Part shown: in pieces, positions 1 to 11,591 of the stretch
Layout: every line of letters starts with the position of its first letter
How positions within the stretch are numbered: position 1 is the first letter of the stretch
DNA from: Laguncularia racemosa
Lineage: Eukaryota; Streptophyta; Magnoliopsida; Myrtales; Combretaceae
Direction of reading: 5' to 3'
Assembly: GCA_037954665.1 (NCBI GenBank)
Contig: JBBMOL010000012.1
Coordinates: forward strand, 682,001 to 746,000
DNA length: 64,000 nucleotides
Notes under the pieces: generated by a model
Told to the model about the DNA's origin: nothing
The model's input: the letters and a program-made list of their open reading frames with translations, nothing else
The model's database searches: none
Program-made: the position numbers and the translations under genes

Positions 1-201
1 AATTATTATTCTTTAGCTTTACTGCCATCGTTGGTTGTAATTTTTCTACATGTGATATGTGTAAATGATAGACTCCAGTCCTTTTCCCAACAAAACTTGA
101 CCGCCTTTGTTCACATCTTCATCTTCTTATGAAAGTCACGATTCCTTGGATTATAGTAAATGAAATTTTAACTTGCCACAGATTGTCTCTTTCTGATCCT
201 A

Positions 202-210
202 TATATAAAA
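202..210 (+). promoter_or_regulatory. TATA box of the HMA-domain gene
   Basis: The sequence TATATAAAA lies about 100 bases upstream of the ATG at 308. That allows a transcription start near 235 and a 5' leader of roughly 70 bases. Spacing and sequence fit a plant core promoter. No expression data support it here. Confidence 0.5.
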
Positions 211-307
211 CTAACACAAACACCAATGCTTCTGCTCTAGAGGATACTGTCAGTTTATCATGTGAAAACTTTCAGTTCATCCTCTTATCTAGTCTAGTCA
301 GTCTGAC

Positions 308-1216
308 ATGGGAAAGACTAGATTTGGGAAAATACTGGATTGCTTTGGCTCAACCCCTTGTTTCTCCATCAACTCCTCCATTGACGACCATGATGAATTT
401 GAAGAGAAGCCATTGATAGGAACTGATGCTGGAAAAAGCCAAGTAGTGAGACTAAAGGATGTTGTCACAGAAAAACAGACCTTGGCGTTTGAATTAAAGC
501 CTAAGGTAATGATAAAAGCAATATATATTCATTTCTCATTACATACTTTTTATGTTCCAATCAATTTTTCTATCCCAAATCTAAAGGGGGGCATTTTATT
601 TTTTGAATTCTTTTTTTTTCCTTGGTAAACTCTGTAGATGGTGATGTTGAAAGTGTCTATGCACTGCCATGGTTGTGCCAGGAAAGTTGAGAAACACATC
701 TCAAAGATGGATGGTATGTTTGTCAATGTTGCTTCACCCTTTAATATTTTTAGTAAAAATCCAACTGATTTTCATTATGTGTTACCAGTCCAATCACGAT
801 GTTGCGTTAATGTTATAATGATATCATTAAATAATTTAAAAATCTTTATAATCTCAATTGTTAATTTATTAATTCATAAAAATTAAAAAGATGAAAGATT
901 GAAATCATTGAGACAATACACCCTGCACCCTGCACTAAATTTTAAAATTTATTCTGGTGTGTCATATTATATTCAAAACAATAAAGTGTTCATCATGTTA
1001 AAATCATTTCCTTTTATTTGATTTGCTCTTTTTGCCAATAACTATATATTTTAATCACCCTTTTCCTCTTTAATTTACTTGTTTGTGATAACAGGAGTGA
1101 CATCTTATAAAGTAGACCTGGAAAGCAAGATGGTAGTGGTCATTGGAGATGTGATCCCTGTTGAAGTTCTAGAGAGCGTGTCTAAGGTTAAAAATGCAGA
1201 GATGTGGACTTCTTAA
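308..1216 (+). CDS. Short heavy-metal-associated (HMA) domain protein, NAKR/ATX1-like, 3 exons
   Basis: This gene probably encodes a small cytosolic metal-binding protein of the plant HMA superfamily. Exons are 308-505, 638-713 and 1095-1216, giving 131 residues. Splice sites are AAG|GT..AG|ATG (phase 0) and G|GTATGT..ACAG|GA (phase 1). Residues 1-66 form a polar leader without a recognisable domain. Residues 67-131 form one HMA fold with the metal-binding loop MHCHGCA (CxxC, residues about 74-80), then KHISKMDGV and a C-terminal SVSKVKNAEMW block typical of SODIUM POTASSIUM ROOT DEFECTIVE (NAKR)-type HMA domains. I see no C-terminal CaaX prenylation motif, so it is not a HIPP. It is much shorter than NAKR1-3 and looks more like the short Arabidopsis relative At3g24450 (recalled from memory). 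Start choice: the first ATG after the TATA box that opens the frame running through all three exons. An AATAAA at 1239-1244 may serve polyadenylation. Confidence 0.85.
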
Positions 1217-4138
1217 ATCAGATAAATAAGGTACCAAAAATAAAGTATAGGGAAGATCTAGAAGATTATTTCCTATATTTTTATAATTCCATGGTGGTTG
1301 TGGGATTAGCAAGGTGTGTACATTAGTGAAGCTGGAAAAGCTTCCTCATTTTTTTTTTTTTTTAATTTTATGGTGGAGAGAGAGAAGACAGTGGACAATC
1401 TGAGCAGGCTGCCCTTCCCACGTTGCTTTCGAGTGTGTCAGAGCTGTCTATATCGTCAATTATTGCTTTACCTTGTTCAGGAATATCGCATGTAGTTGTA
1501 CTGTAGAAGTATACCGTATTATGAATTTGACCACTTTCCATGTAAATTTATGGTGAGGTTATTTAAAATCCATGCAAAGCAATGATCCTTCAAATGAGCC
1601 ATTACGAGAGAGTCGTGAGGTAGGTGACATTATTTTGGTAGGAAGAGATGAATATAAGTGCAAGTTTATTAATGAGTGTTTACTGTTCATGATTTGGTTC
1701 AATTTTTATTTAGAGATGGAATCAAATTAAATTCTATTTAAAACAATTTAGTTTGTGAAACTATTTGGTTTAGACTTCTAGTAAACTAAACTACTTTCTA
1801 AATTTTTGGATTCTAAATCGAACCATCTCAAATGTTATTTGATAAGTGGTTCGTTTGATTCAAACTACTCTAAAAAAACATCTAAATGTTCTCATCATAT
1901 TCATTGTACACAATACACATTTATCATTATAATTTCTACTTGTACAATTTGATGTAAAATTTCAAGTTCAAAAAATTTACAAGTAGATTATAACAACACA
2001 AATGCAAGAAAAAAAGAAAAGAAGTATAAATAATAATTCCCTTGTAAGCAAACTTAACTTACTATTCAAACTTATTTTATAATTTTTTTCTAAATCATTC
2101 GTATTATATAATAAGCAAGTTAAGAGAAAAAAAAAACGACTAATGCACTAACAAAATGCAATGGTTCGTTGATTTAAGTATTGGTGGGGGACTGTGAAAT
2201 GAGAATCAAACTATTAAAAGTATGTGAAATTAAGACTAAGATAAGAGATGAAAGGAAACTCAGCAAAGGCATAAATTGAGAGAGAGTATAGTTTAACATG
2301 AAGGTTAGCATGTGTGACAATGAAATGAAGGCAAAGTGGAAGCATTGAGGATTGGGAGAGTAGGAGTCAAATCTTCTAGTTAAGGTTAGGTTTATTTTCT
2401 TTTTCGCCATAAGGATCATTTGCTTCAACTCCTTTGTTGTCATTCAAAAATCAAAATATACCACTTCATTTTTCTAGGATAGGGTTCGATTTAGGTTGAA
2501 GCAATTTGGTTTAATTCAATTTAATCCTCAAACCAAATTGTAAACTATTTGAATCTTCTTTGAAATGAATTGCAAATTGAACTAAAATGTAAAATAATTG
2601 TATTTTGGTTTTGGTTTGGTATTGTTTAATTTGATATTATGAATAGCTATAGTATAACATGATATATACATAAGAAAATCTTTAAGTAAATTCTATATAA
2701 GAATGACTCTTAGAAGGAAAAGAAATTCAATTACGGGGAATTATATTGAATTTGATGATAATATCCTTAAAATATATATATATATATATATAATATTTAT
2801 ATAGCATTAATTAAGAGGGTGAAGACAATGAATATAATAATAGTAAAACAAAATAAATGAATTGGTTTGAAACAACATCCATCAAATCTCAAGAGCATTT
2901 AGATTATTGAAATGATAGGAATGAACAAACCCATGAAAATGAGCGAAAGTACAATTTTGAAAATATAATAATGGCATGGGAGCACGTTATGGTCAGCATG
3001 CTTCTAAGTGTATGCAAGTATATCTATGAATTATACTATTTACTTGTTACTTTTAAGTAAGTTAATATACTTTATTATCTATGAATTATACTATTTACTT
3101 GTTACTTTTAAGTAAGTTAATATACTTTATTATATTAATAAAAAATATATATGTATAATCAGGTTGTCATTCCTATGTCGGCCAAATTAGAGGAAATTTG
3201 ACCTTCCAACCACAATGTAAAAGAGAGAGAGAGAAACAATGTTGAAATATAAGCTTAGGTAAATAAATATCAAATATATTAGTCTAGGTTATATCACCAA
3301 CAAAAAATCTCTCAAAATTCATTTAACAATCATAGACTATTATCATCTACTTTCTTTCAAATTGAATGCATGCAAACTCCATAAACAAATTACAAACAAG
3401 AATTCAAGAGGGAATCGAGTAGGATTTTTAGTGGAATATTAACAAAACAGAAGGAATTATAGAAAAGGCTTTGGTTCGAGTGGTTAAAGGGGTTATCATA
3501 GAGCTATTGTGACATGGCATTAGGGGTTAAAGGAGGAGGTTGAGACAAGGCTAGCCGATAAGGGGGTAGCCGCCAATGGCCACCAACACTTGATCTACCG
3601 GCCTAGTGTAAATTTCATCCAAATCTTAGAAATTTAACTAAAAATATTAATTGTTGTTAGAAAATTATGGGGAAATGTATTCTGAGTTCAGTTTTAGTGT
3701 AAATTGTGTTGGTAATTTTTGTTTCGTAAAATCTGAAGTGAATATATAAAGTTCATAATAAATTGTCCTAGCTAAAACTGAATTTAGATTCATTTTTGAA
3801 ACTCTTACTAATGTTATTTTGACTTGAATTTTGGTTCATAGGTTCTTAACATGTTATATTAAATTTACATAATAAGATTTTTTATTAAATAGTACGTTTA
3901 ATATTCATTATAATTATTTTTGTGGATCTACTCTATTTTAAGGAAGTACTGTTTAATGGGCATTTCATAAAATTGTTGGATAAATATGACTAGAGATGAT
4001 TTTGGGAGCTTGATTATGATACTAGAAGAATTTAATTCTAAACTAGTGCTTAAATTTGATTATTCAAATAATGAAAGGTAATTTCATTAGTAATTTAGAG
4101 GCTAAAAAAGTAATTTTAGAATGACCATAAGGATCTAC
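1217..4138. other. AT-rich intergenic stretch, no gene seen
   Basis: After the 3' UTR of the HMA gene (probably ending by about 1560) there is low-complexity AT-rich DNA. It contains an (AT)n microsatellite at about 2771-2792, a perfect 55 bp tandem duplication, a GA run near 3222-3233, and diffuse 'aaccaaattg/caatttggtt' blocks at about 1690-1860 and 2470-2630 that look like old non-autonomous transposon debris. No reading frame resembles a known protein. Confidence 0.5.
3021..3130. repeat. Perfect 55 bp tandem duplication
   Basis: Two 55-base units, 3021-3075 and 3076-3130, are identical by eye, starting TATCTATGAATTATACT and ending CTTTAT. Identity suggests a recent slippage or unequal-exchange duplication, or an assembly artefact. 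Confidence 0.9.
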
Positions 4139-4143
4139 TAGTT
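4139..4143. repeat. Target-site duplication TAGTT (left)
   Basis: TAGTT immediately precedes the LTR end TGATGTGCTC at 4144. The same five bases follow the other LTR at 9295-9299. This is a perfect 5 bp duplication. Confidence 0.9.
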
Positions 4144-5341
4144 TGATGTGCTCAAAACTACTTTGAAACACATATAAAACCAATTTGAAAGACAATCAAA
4201 CAATGTCAATCAAACTAGTCTCAATCACATGAACAATGGCGTCAATTTCCAATGAATGTAACCAATTCTTCCAATGAGGATGTGATAAATCTTACGTATC
4301 CAAATTAGATAGCTCTGATACCAAAAAAGATGATGTGCCTAATCACACTTAAAAGCACATTCAAAAGACTTAAGAAAAACTATCTCAAGTCAAGGCAAAA
4401 TCGGATCAAAAAATAAGGGCAAAATGATGTGAACCAAGTGAAGATATGATGAAATCCAAATGTCCAATGATATAATTAGAATACCACACTGATAATACCT
4501 TCTAACAACACCCTAATCTTATATAATCCACGCAAATAATCCACAATATGACAAAGAAAACCGTAAAAATAAGAATCCCTTTCTAATAGTGAATAACAGG
4601 TTATCAAGGGAAATCTTCAAAGATGATTCGAATCAATTTGATAATTACTTTAAATGAGCACAAGAATTCGTGAATAACAACATGTATTTCTGACCAAGAA
4701 CTATCTCAATTCAACCCTAGATATGACACACTAGAGAAGAAAAGAAATCATAACAAAATGAAATTGATATAACTCACAATTTCAAGATGTTGCACTCGCC
4801 ACAATTTCAACTCTTGGGATTGAAATTGATAAGAGTTTGGAACCAAGGTATGAACCCTAATTCTCACGTGAAAGGAAGTGTATAATCTGCAAAATATAAG
4901 CCTCCTCAAACTCTCTCTTAAGCAAGTATTTATACTTGCTACTCCTAGGGTTAAAAAGTGCTCAAAATTACAAGTTTGCCACTTTTAAAGTGGCTAACCC
5001 TAAATGAAAATTACAAAGAAATAAAAGTGTCCCAAAACCAAAATACAACCAAAATAGTTCAATAAACATTTACAAGATATAAAATAACATAAGTCTTCAT
5101 GATCCAATGCCTCAGAATAGAGAACAATCGCAGCGGGTCTTTGATTGTTATCCTGAAAAATGTTCTGTGTCCAACTGAAGTTGTAGGACATCTTAGCATC
5201 CCATGGAGAAGTATAATTGTACCTGTAAGATTATTCCCAAATTTTATTAGATATAAAGACATAAAGTAAAATATGGGAAATTTGGTTAATCATCCAAATT
5301 AGGTTCTGAAGAGGTTGACGGTATCAGAAATTTTCCCATCA
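4144..5341 (-). repeat. 3' LTR (left copy) of the gag-pro element
   Basis: This 1198 bp LTR closely matches the right copy at 8101-9294. Visible differences include an indel near 4527/8485 and scattered substitutions. The termini are TG..CA on the + strand. The protease reading frame continues into this LTR and stops at 5299. Confidence 0.9.
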
Positions 5342-5963
5342 TCTCCTCGGGCTTCTGAAAGATTTGCCCTCAAATCTAGATGATCAGTTGTGGAACTGAA
5401 CCCTAGGATCTCTGTTGTCCTACTCTCCCAGCTAACCATGGTAGTGGATGGATTCCTGATCTGTTTCTGAAAACCCTGGACCTCAGATGGAGTCATCGGT
5501 AATAGAACTATGCGTGACTCGCCCATGCTGAACATATAGGTATTTTCAAACCCATCATGTATCACCCGTCGATCATACAACCAAGGCCGACCCAACAACA
5601 AATGGAATGCATGCATAGGAACTATATCACAAAGGATCTCATCATGATAGTTCTGCCCTACACTCACAGGAACCTTTGCCCTAAGGGTAACATGCATGCT
5701 ACCTCTATTATCCAGCCAATGCAAGTGATAAGGACTAGAATGTGGTATAGTAGATAGTTGTAATTTGTCTACCAGTGCAGCAGATATAACATTCGTGCAA
5801 CTACCACTATCGATGATGAGTACATAAAGGTTACCTCTGATTCTGCAAGAGGTATGAAATATGTTCTCCCTCTGAATATCACTGGTATCAGGAGATGTGG
5901 ATAAAACCCTACGTAACACATTAAGGGGTAGATATTTCCCTCCTGTATGTTCCTCAGGCGCAT
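5299..5963 (-). pseudogene. Retropepsin (aspartic protease) of the gag-pro element
   Basis: An open frame of about 206 residues encodes a Ty3/gypsy-type protease. It shows the active-site block IIDSGSCTNVIS (DSG catalytic triplet), the second conserved strand VPMHAFHLLLGRPW and the usual HDGFENTY segment after it. In a full element this enzyme is the N-terminal part of Pol and matures the polyprotein. Here an in-frame TAG lies between the zinc-knuckle segment and the protease (near 5990). The frame then runs through the polypurine tract and ends inside the LTR, so the protein tail is LTR-derived. No RT follows. I treat it as non-functional. Confidence 0.8.
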
Positions 5964-6087
5964 TTACATTCTGATCATCATAATATTCCTACAGTGCTGT
6001 TGGTAGATCTGTAGGCTCAATCTGATCATGGTCATCCTCAATATCCTCTCCAATGTCTTCCATAACAGTCATCACCCTCTTATTTGG

Positions 6088-6129
6088 ACACTGTGTAGCC
6101 ATATGCCTAAATCCCATGCATTTAAAACA
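6088..6129 (-). other. Gag CCHC zinc knuckle of the gag-pro element
   Basis: Read on the minus strand, the 14 codons from 6129 to 6088 give CFKCMGFRHMATQC, a perfect CX2CX4HX4C nucleic-acid-binding knuckle. It lies between the gag matrix region and the protease, as in Ty3/gypsy elements. An in-frame stop precedes it near 6172. Confidence 0.85.
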
Positions 6130-6171
6130 TTTTATCTGGCGCGCTTTCCCACTAGTAGATCTGGGAACAGT

Positions 6172-7224
6172 TTACCTCGTTTCTGGGGCCATGACCTCTT
6201 TACCCTTCCCAATGGGTAAGTTTTCTCTTATAATGGTTGGGGTAGTAGTGTTCACTGCCTTGACTCCCTCACTTACCGCCTTTGTTCCCCCTGATCGACT
6301 GTCGGCTGAGATGGGTCTATTAACAGTGTTGGGCCTACTGCTTGGAGCCCTAAAGAAGTTGGACTTCCTCTGTCTCTCTACTTTTAAGGCCAACTGAATA
6401 GCCTCATCAAGTGTGGTATAGCGCTGCAGCTCAACAATACATGCTATCTCATATTTTAGACCTGAGACAAATCGTGCTATATTGTTCTAGAGGCTCAACT
6501 GACCCACACCTAATCATAAGGGTCTCAAATTCCTGCACATAATCATCCACTGTTTTGCCACCTGCCTCAAGGTTTGCAATCGCATAAACAGCTCCTGTTT
6601 GTAGTGCTCAGGAATGAACCTTTTCTTTAGCAACCGCTTCATGTCCCTCCAGGTTTGAACCTCAGCCTCTCCATCCTGACGCCTGTTGATGATCAGATTC
6701 TTCCACCAAAGTGCAGCATACCCTACAAATTCAACAGCAGCCAATTTGACCCCGGTACTATCGTCGATCTCATAACATTCGAAGAGACCTTCGACCTTAT
6801 CCTCCCAGTCTAAGTATTCATCTGCTGATCCCTTACCATCATAGGATGGCATCTATAGTTTCACATACTCCAAACCCTGAGGTGGCCTGAAATCCCTATT
6901 CTGATTTAGGTTTACCCCAAAATTATCATCCCTTTCTTCCACTACTCTGTTTCGATGAGGGTTTTGTGGAGCTACTCGAGGTGGTGCTGGTTGGTTTACC
7001 ACTGGTGGTTGTGGCAAAGTCATCCTATCAACTTTAGTTGCCAGTGTAGCAACTATAGTAGTAAGCTCCTGAAGTTGTTCCTCCAAAGTTCTCCTGCCTG
7101 CCACATTACGACCATGACCTCCACCAACTTGGCTATTGGCTTCTTCACCCAATCCCCCATTCACACTGTCATTAGACATATTTGTAGATTCTTGTATGTT
7201 GTTCCTCAAAACAATTTGATTCAA
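6172..7224 (-). pseudogene. Gag of the gag-pro element, broken by frameshifts
   Basis: The segment from 7224 downwards encodes a basic and proline-rich N-terminus with a predicted coiled coil (EEQLQELTTIVATLATKVDRM). A classical retrotransposon gag core follows (YLDWEDKVEGLFECYEID, YAALWWKN, RDMKRLLKKRFIPEHY). A stop near 6852 separates the two blocks. Near 6570 the frame shifts by one base, and it shifts again near 6480. Coding similarity then resumes in another frame as KVERQRKSNFFRAPSS (up to 6172). The copy is therefore a decayed gag. The disruptions imply it has not made a full Gag for some time. Confidence 0.8.
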
Positions 7225-8082
7225 AGGTACACACTTCCACTACTATGCTTCCCTAAATTCCACACAATAGCAACTACAAAAGACAAACAAACAAACCCAC
7301 TTAATGTTACAATTATATAATTGCAACTCACGTGTAATATTCTTCTCCACAACACGCCACAATTACATGGTGCAACAAATTTAATTTCCACAAGTCACTC
7401 CACGGCAACACACAAGCAACAACAACAATTAAGATGTGTCACTTCCACGGCAACAACAAGGTGAATATTGATTACAAGTAGACTTCAACTTCCACGGCAA
7501 ATAATGATTACAAAAGATTAATAAGTAGCTTTCCCACAATGAATTCCGAATCCCACTATAGGCAGCAACTTTCAATTTGAAATTCAAATAACTTCACTTA
7601 TTGCAAGCCTTCCTCAATTGGTAATAATGAATTCAAATTCAAATAGCAATCATTAACTCCCACAACTTAATTGCATATGTTTTTGAATTCAAATAATTCC
7701 TTACTAATCAAACTTAATGTAATCTGCAAATTGTACTCCACCAATTCAGAATTACACAATGGAAATCAAAGACAACAAACAACACAACCTCCTCACGCCA
7801 CAAGCTATTCACGGCAAGAATTGGTAAGTTTTGCAAGTTCAAAAAATTGCTAAAGTAAACTTTACTTTGTACTTCTACTCTTCCACGTTAATTAGTGACC
7901 ACAAAGTGATATAATAACCTTCCCAAACCAACTCCAACAATCAGCAAATCAAATCCCAATCCAAGGTAATTTCGCAATCTCAAACAACAACAACAACACA
8001 ATTGCGGTTTTCACTTGATCAACCCTAATTGAAGATCACTTCCACGAAATCAAATACAACCAATTCCCTTCTCTCAACAAGT
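7225..8082 (-). other. Leader region of the gag-pro element
   Basis: About 860 bases lie between the primer-binding site and gag. They are rich in repeated CCACGGCAACAACAA-like and AATTCAAAT-like words. I see no open reading frame of note. It probably corresponds to the untranslated leader with packaging signals. Confidence 0.5.
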
Positions 8083-8094
8083 GCTCTGATACCA
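8083..8094 (-). other. Primer-binding site (initiator Met tRNA)
   Basis: On the minus strand this reads TGGTATCAGAGC, complementary to the 3' end of plant initiator methionine tRNA. It begins six bases after the 5' LTR end at 8101. The position and match set the element's orientation as minus. Confidence 0.85.
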
Positions 8095-8100
8095 AAAAGA

Positions 8101-9294
8101 TGATGTGCTCAAAACCACTTTGAAACACATACAAAACCAATTTGAAAGACAATCAAACAATGTCAATCAAACTAGTCTCAATCATATGAACAATGGCGTC
8201 AATTTCCAATGAATGTAACCAATTCTTCCAATGAGGATGTGATAAATCTCAAGTATCCAAATTAGATAGCTCTGATACCAAAAAAGATGATGTGCCTAAT
8301 CACACTTGAAAGAACATTCAAAAGACTTAAGAAAAACTATCTCAAATCAAGGCAAAATCGGATCTAAAAATAAGGGTAAAATGATGTGAACCAAGTGAAG
8401 ATATGATGAAATCCAAATGTCCAATGATATAATTAGAATACCACACTGATAATACCTTCTAAAAACACCCTAATCTTATATAATCCACAATATGACAAAG
8501 AAAACCGTAAAAATAAGAATCCCTTTCCAATAGTGAATAACACGTTATCAAGGGAAATCTTCAAAGATGATTCGAATCAATTTGATAATTACTTCAAATG
8601 AGCACAAGAATTCATGAATAACAACATGTATTTCTGACCAAGAACTATCTCAATTCAACCCTAGATATGACACACTAGAGAAGAAAAGAAATCACAACAA
8701 AATGAAATTGATATAACTCACAATTTCAAGATGTTGCACTCGCCACAATTTCAACTCTTAGGATTGAAATTGATAAGAGTTTGGAACCAAGGTATGAACC
8801 CTAATTCTCACGTTAAAGGAAGTGTATAATCTGCAAAATATAAGCCTCCTCAAACCCTCTCTTAAGCAAGTATTTATACTTGCTACTCCTAGGGTTAAAA
8901 AGTGCTCAAAATTACAAGTTTGCCACTTTTAAGGTGGCTAACCCTAAATGAAAATTACAAAGAAATAAAAGTGTCCCAAAACCAAAATACAACCAAAATA
9001 GTTCAATAAAAATTTTACAAGATATAAAATAACATAAGTCTTCATGATCCAATGCCTCAGAATAGAGAACAATCGCAGCGGGTCTTTGATTGTTATCCTG
9101 AAAAATGTTCTGTGTCCAACTGAAGTTGTAGGACATCTTAGCATCCCATGGAGAAGTATAATTGTACCTGTAAGATTATTCCCAAATTTTATTAGATATA
9201 AAGACATAAAGTAAAATATGGGCAATTTGGTTAATCATCCAAATTGGGTTCTGAAGAGGTTGACGGTGTCAGAAATTTTCCCATCATCCCATCA
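8101..9294 (-). repeat. 5' LTR (right copy) of the gag-pro element
   Basis: This 1194 bp copy is followed by TAGTT at 9295-9299. Its outer end carries an eight-base duplication (TGATGGGA twice, minus strand) that the left LTR lacks, so the outer terminus changed after or during insertion. Confidence 0.9.
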
Positions 9295-9299
9295 TAGTT

Positions 9300-11591
9300 A
9301 TTATTTACAATAGTTAGAATTATACCAATATCATTCTTTTGTGAGTCTATAACATTTCTTAGGGAAATAATCAAGCTATTCCGTACTTTATGATGTAACT
9401 ATCTACTATTAGTCAAATAACCACTTAATTAGGTAAGTAGTGGCTAGTTTAATGGTAGAGTGGATGCTTGTGTACCTTCACACAAATATTGAGATTAAGA
9501 TAACTTGCTAGTTAGTTCTAGTTGGATATAAATTGATAATGGAAAATGGTATTTATATATAAATCGTGTTGATTATGAAGTTATGACAACATCTAATATG
9601 CTTTAATGAGCTTTATATGTAGTTTTGATGTGATTAGCAACCTAGCTACAATAAAATGATGTAGAGATAATGTAAGTTAATCACAGCTTAGGTTTGATTC
9701 AAGTTATTGATGGAAATGTGATAATTTAGTAGTAATTTGGGGTTAAAATGGAAGTGTTTTATAACTTTATATGAGAAGGAGGTTCTAGTGCCTAACGCTT
9801 TAGGACAATCCTGTGTGCACGAATTGACCTGTGGAATCGCCTATTAGCGTGGTTATGAAAACTTGATTATACAAGTGAGTACTCTCTATTGATAGTTATG
9901 TTACACAATTGTCGAAATAATGTAGGCCACTCATCTAGATTTGTATCCCTATGGTCTCATTTAAATGAATAACATAGTAAGATATTTGTTGGTTATATAT
10001 ATGGTAGGTTAAACTAAGCTAATGATCTTATTATTATACTATCTATGGAGTTTGATCGGCGATTCTGCAATACCACTCCCTAAATGAAGTTTTTATATGT
10101 TTAGTTTTGAGATTGGCTAATATTATATTAGTGATATATTGTCCTTTTGATATGTGAGTGACGGGAAGGTCTTGAAGGGTAATCACTTTATATTACGAAT
10201 ATATATGTTATAGTCTTACTTTCCATGATTTTCACTTGTTGCATAAGCGCTTTTTTGGTCGTAGAGATATGAATGGAGGGGTAGGTTGCATTGCCAAGGA
10301 CAAAGATGATTTAGTGACAACACTTACAAGTTGGTAATGGGTGTGCCAGTATAGTGGAGAACACCTAAGTGTGATTTAGTGTTGAAAAATGTTGGAGCAT
10401 ACCTTTATGGTGAATACACTAAAGTGTGCTTGTTTAGTGAGAACAGTTTTATGTGCCTGTGTAGTGTTCCATATATGGTTCCCTACTAATAGGAAGGGCT
10501 TGGTTCAAAGCCTTAGAGAAGAAGGCTTTTGAAAGGGAAATAGAGCAAGTGAATGATGAGTGATGGGAATTGTTCAGTGTTGGTATTAGTGAGAACATGG
10601 TAGCATCTATGCATTCACATCTATATTTACATAGTAGCATGATATGCTCTAATGATAATAGATTTGTTTTGTGATATTAATGTGATATTACATTTTTCTA
10701 ACCTTGCATATTCTATTGTACTCACTTAGCTCAAATACAAGCGAAGGGGTTAGTTTTTGCTAACCTCAAGTATAAGTATAGATAACTATACCAACAACTT
10801 AAGGTTTAGGGGGCATGGGGGTTATGTTTGGAGGGTGTTAGATCAACTTTGAGAAACTAAAGCTTAGCTATTCATTTTGCTAGGAAATCTCTAAGTTCTG
10901 TTGTATATAAGAATGTACAAGTTTGATTTTTGGATGTAGTTATGGAAGTCTATAGTAGTTGTGATTATGTAAATTCTAATACAAGTGAATGTAGGTGGAT
11001 GTGGTGAATGGTTAAGTTAGGTAAGTAGGATGAGCAATTTCTTCGAATTAAGACAGGTACTATATTCATAGTTTGAATATCACAAGTGATGACTTGCCAA
11101 ATGAGTTCATATACTTAGAGTTGAAATTCAGATTGTGTGCTTAGGATGCATAATTATATAAGTGCATTTAAATAAGATGCTATATTGCCAATGGAGATAT
11201 GCACGTTTATGTTAGTAAACGGTTTTGCTCCATCTTCATGATACAGGTAATGTTGGTTGAGGCAAGATGTGATTGTTGATAACTTCAAACAAGTTGTGCT
11301 AAATGATATAGTATTTCATGGAGTTTTATGTAGGCCATGTTATATAGAAGTTATTGACATGTCTATGATGGAAGGAATGCTTATAGATGTAGGTTTAAAA
11401 CCAATCAACAGGTTGAAATTTTGGTGGTTAAGCTTTTGAGGTCAATTTTCTTATCTTGAGAACAATTATCATAGGTTGAAATTTAAGTAAGTCTTATCCT
11501 TACTCTAGGGATAGCATGATGGCTTGTCTAGCATTAAGGCAATATAGGTTTATAAATTGGTTGAACAGATACCCAAAAGGTGGGTGTTATA
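9300..11591. repeat. Decayed LTR-like repeat related to 35241-37336
   Basis: No gene is seen. Several blocks resemble the segment at 35.2-37.3 kb in the same order: CAAGTGAGTACTC then ATGTAGGCCACT (about 9871-9935 versus 35763-35825), TGTACTCACTTAGCTC with AACCTCAAGTAT (about 10708-10770 versus 36608-36668), and CTTATCC..TAGGGATAG near the right end (about 11495 versus 37230). It may be a solo LTR or fragment. Its left limit is hidden by the gag-pro element. The block 10320-10470 has imperfect internal repeats of GTGTAGTG/AACACTAAAGTG type. Confidence 0.35.

Larger units (their letters stand above)
4144..9294 (-). mobile_element. LTR retrotransposon with gag-protease only (Ty3/gypsy-type), minus strand
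   Basis: The element is 5151 bp and structurally complete at both ends. LTRs are 4144-5341 (3' LTR in element orientation) and 8101-9294 (5' LTR). Both begin TG and end CA and are flanked by a perfect TAGTT duplication. On the minus strand the 5' LTR is followed after six bases by TGGTATCAGAGC, the start of an initiator-Met tRNA primer-binding site. The purine tract GAGGAGA precedes the 3' LTR. The 2.76 kb interior holds gag, a zinc knuckle and a retropepsin, then goes straight to the polypurine tract. Reverse transcriptase, RNase H and integrase are absent. It must therefore have been mobilised in trans, or it lost pol by an internal deletion that preserved the end signals. Confidence 0.9.

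Noticed and set aside
129..416. Open frame overlapping the start of the HMA gene
   Set aside because: It overlaps the TATA box and 5' leader, runs in another frame from the HMA exon and resembles no protein.
3474..3500. TGGTTCGAGTGGTTAAAGG looked like a tRNA/SINE A box
   Set aside because: No B box follows at the right distance and no cloverleaf can be drawn, so it is not called as a tRNA or SINE.
6053..6397. Plus-strand open frame of 114 codons over gag
   Set aside because: It is antisense to the gag/zinc-knuckle region, whose minus-strand motifs are clear.
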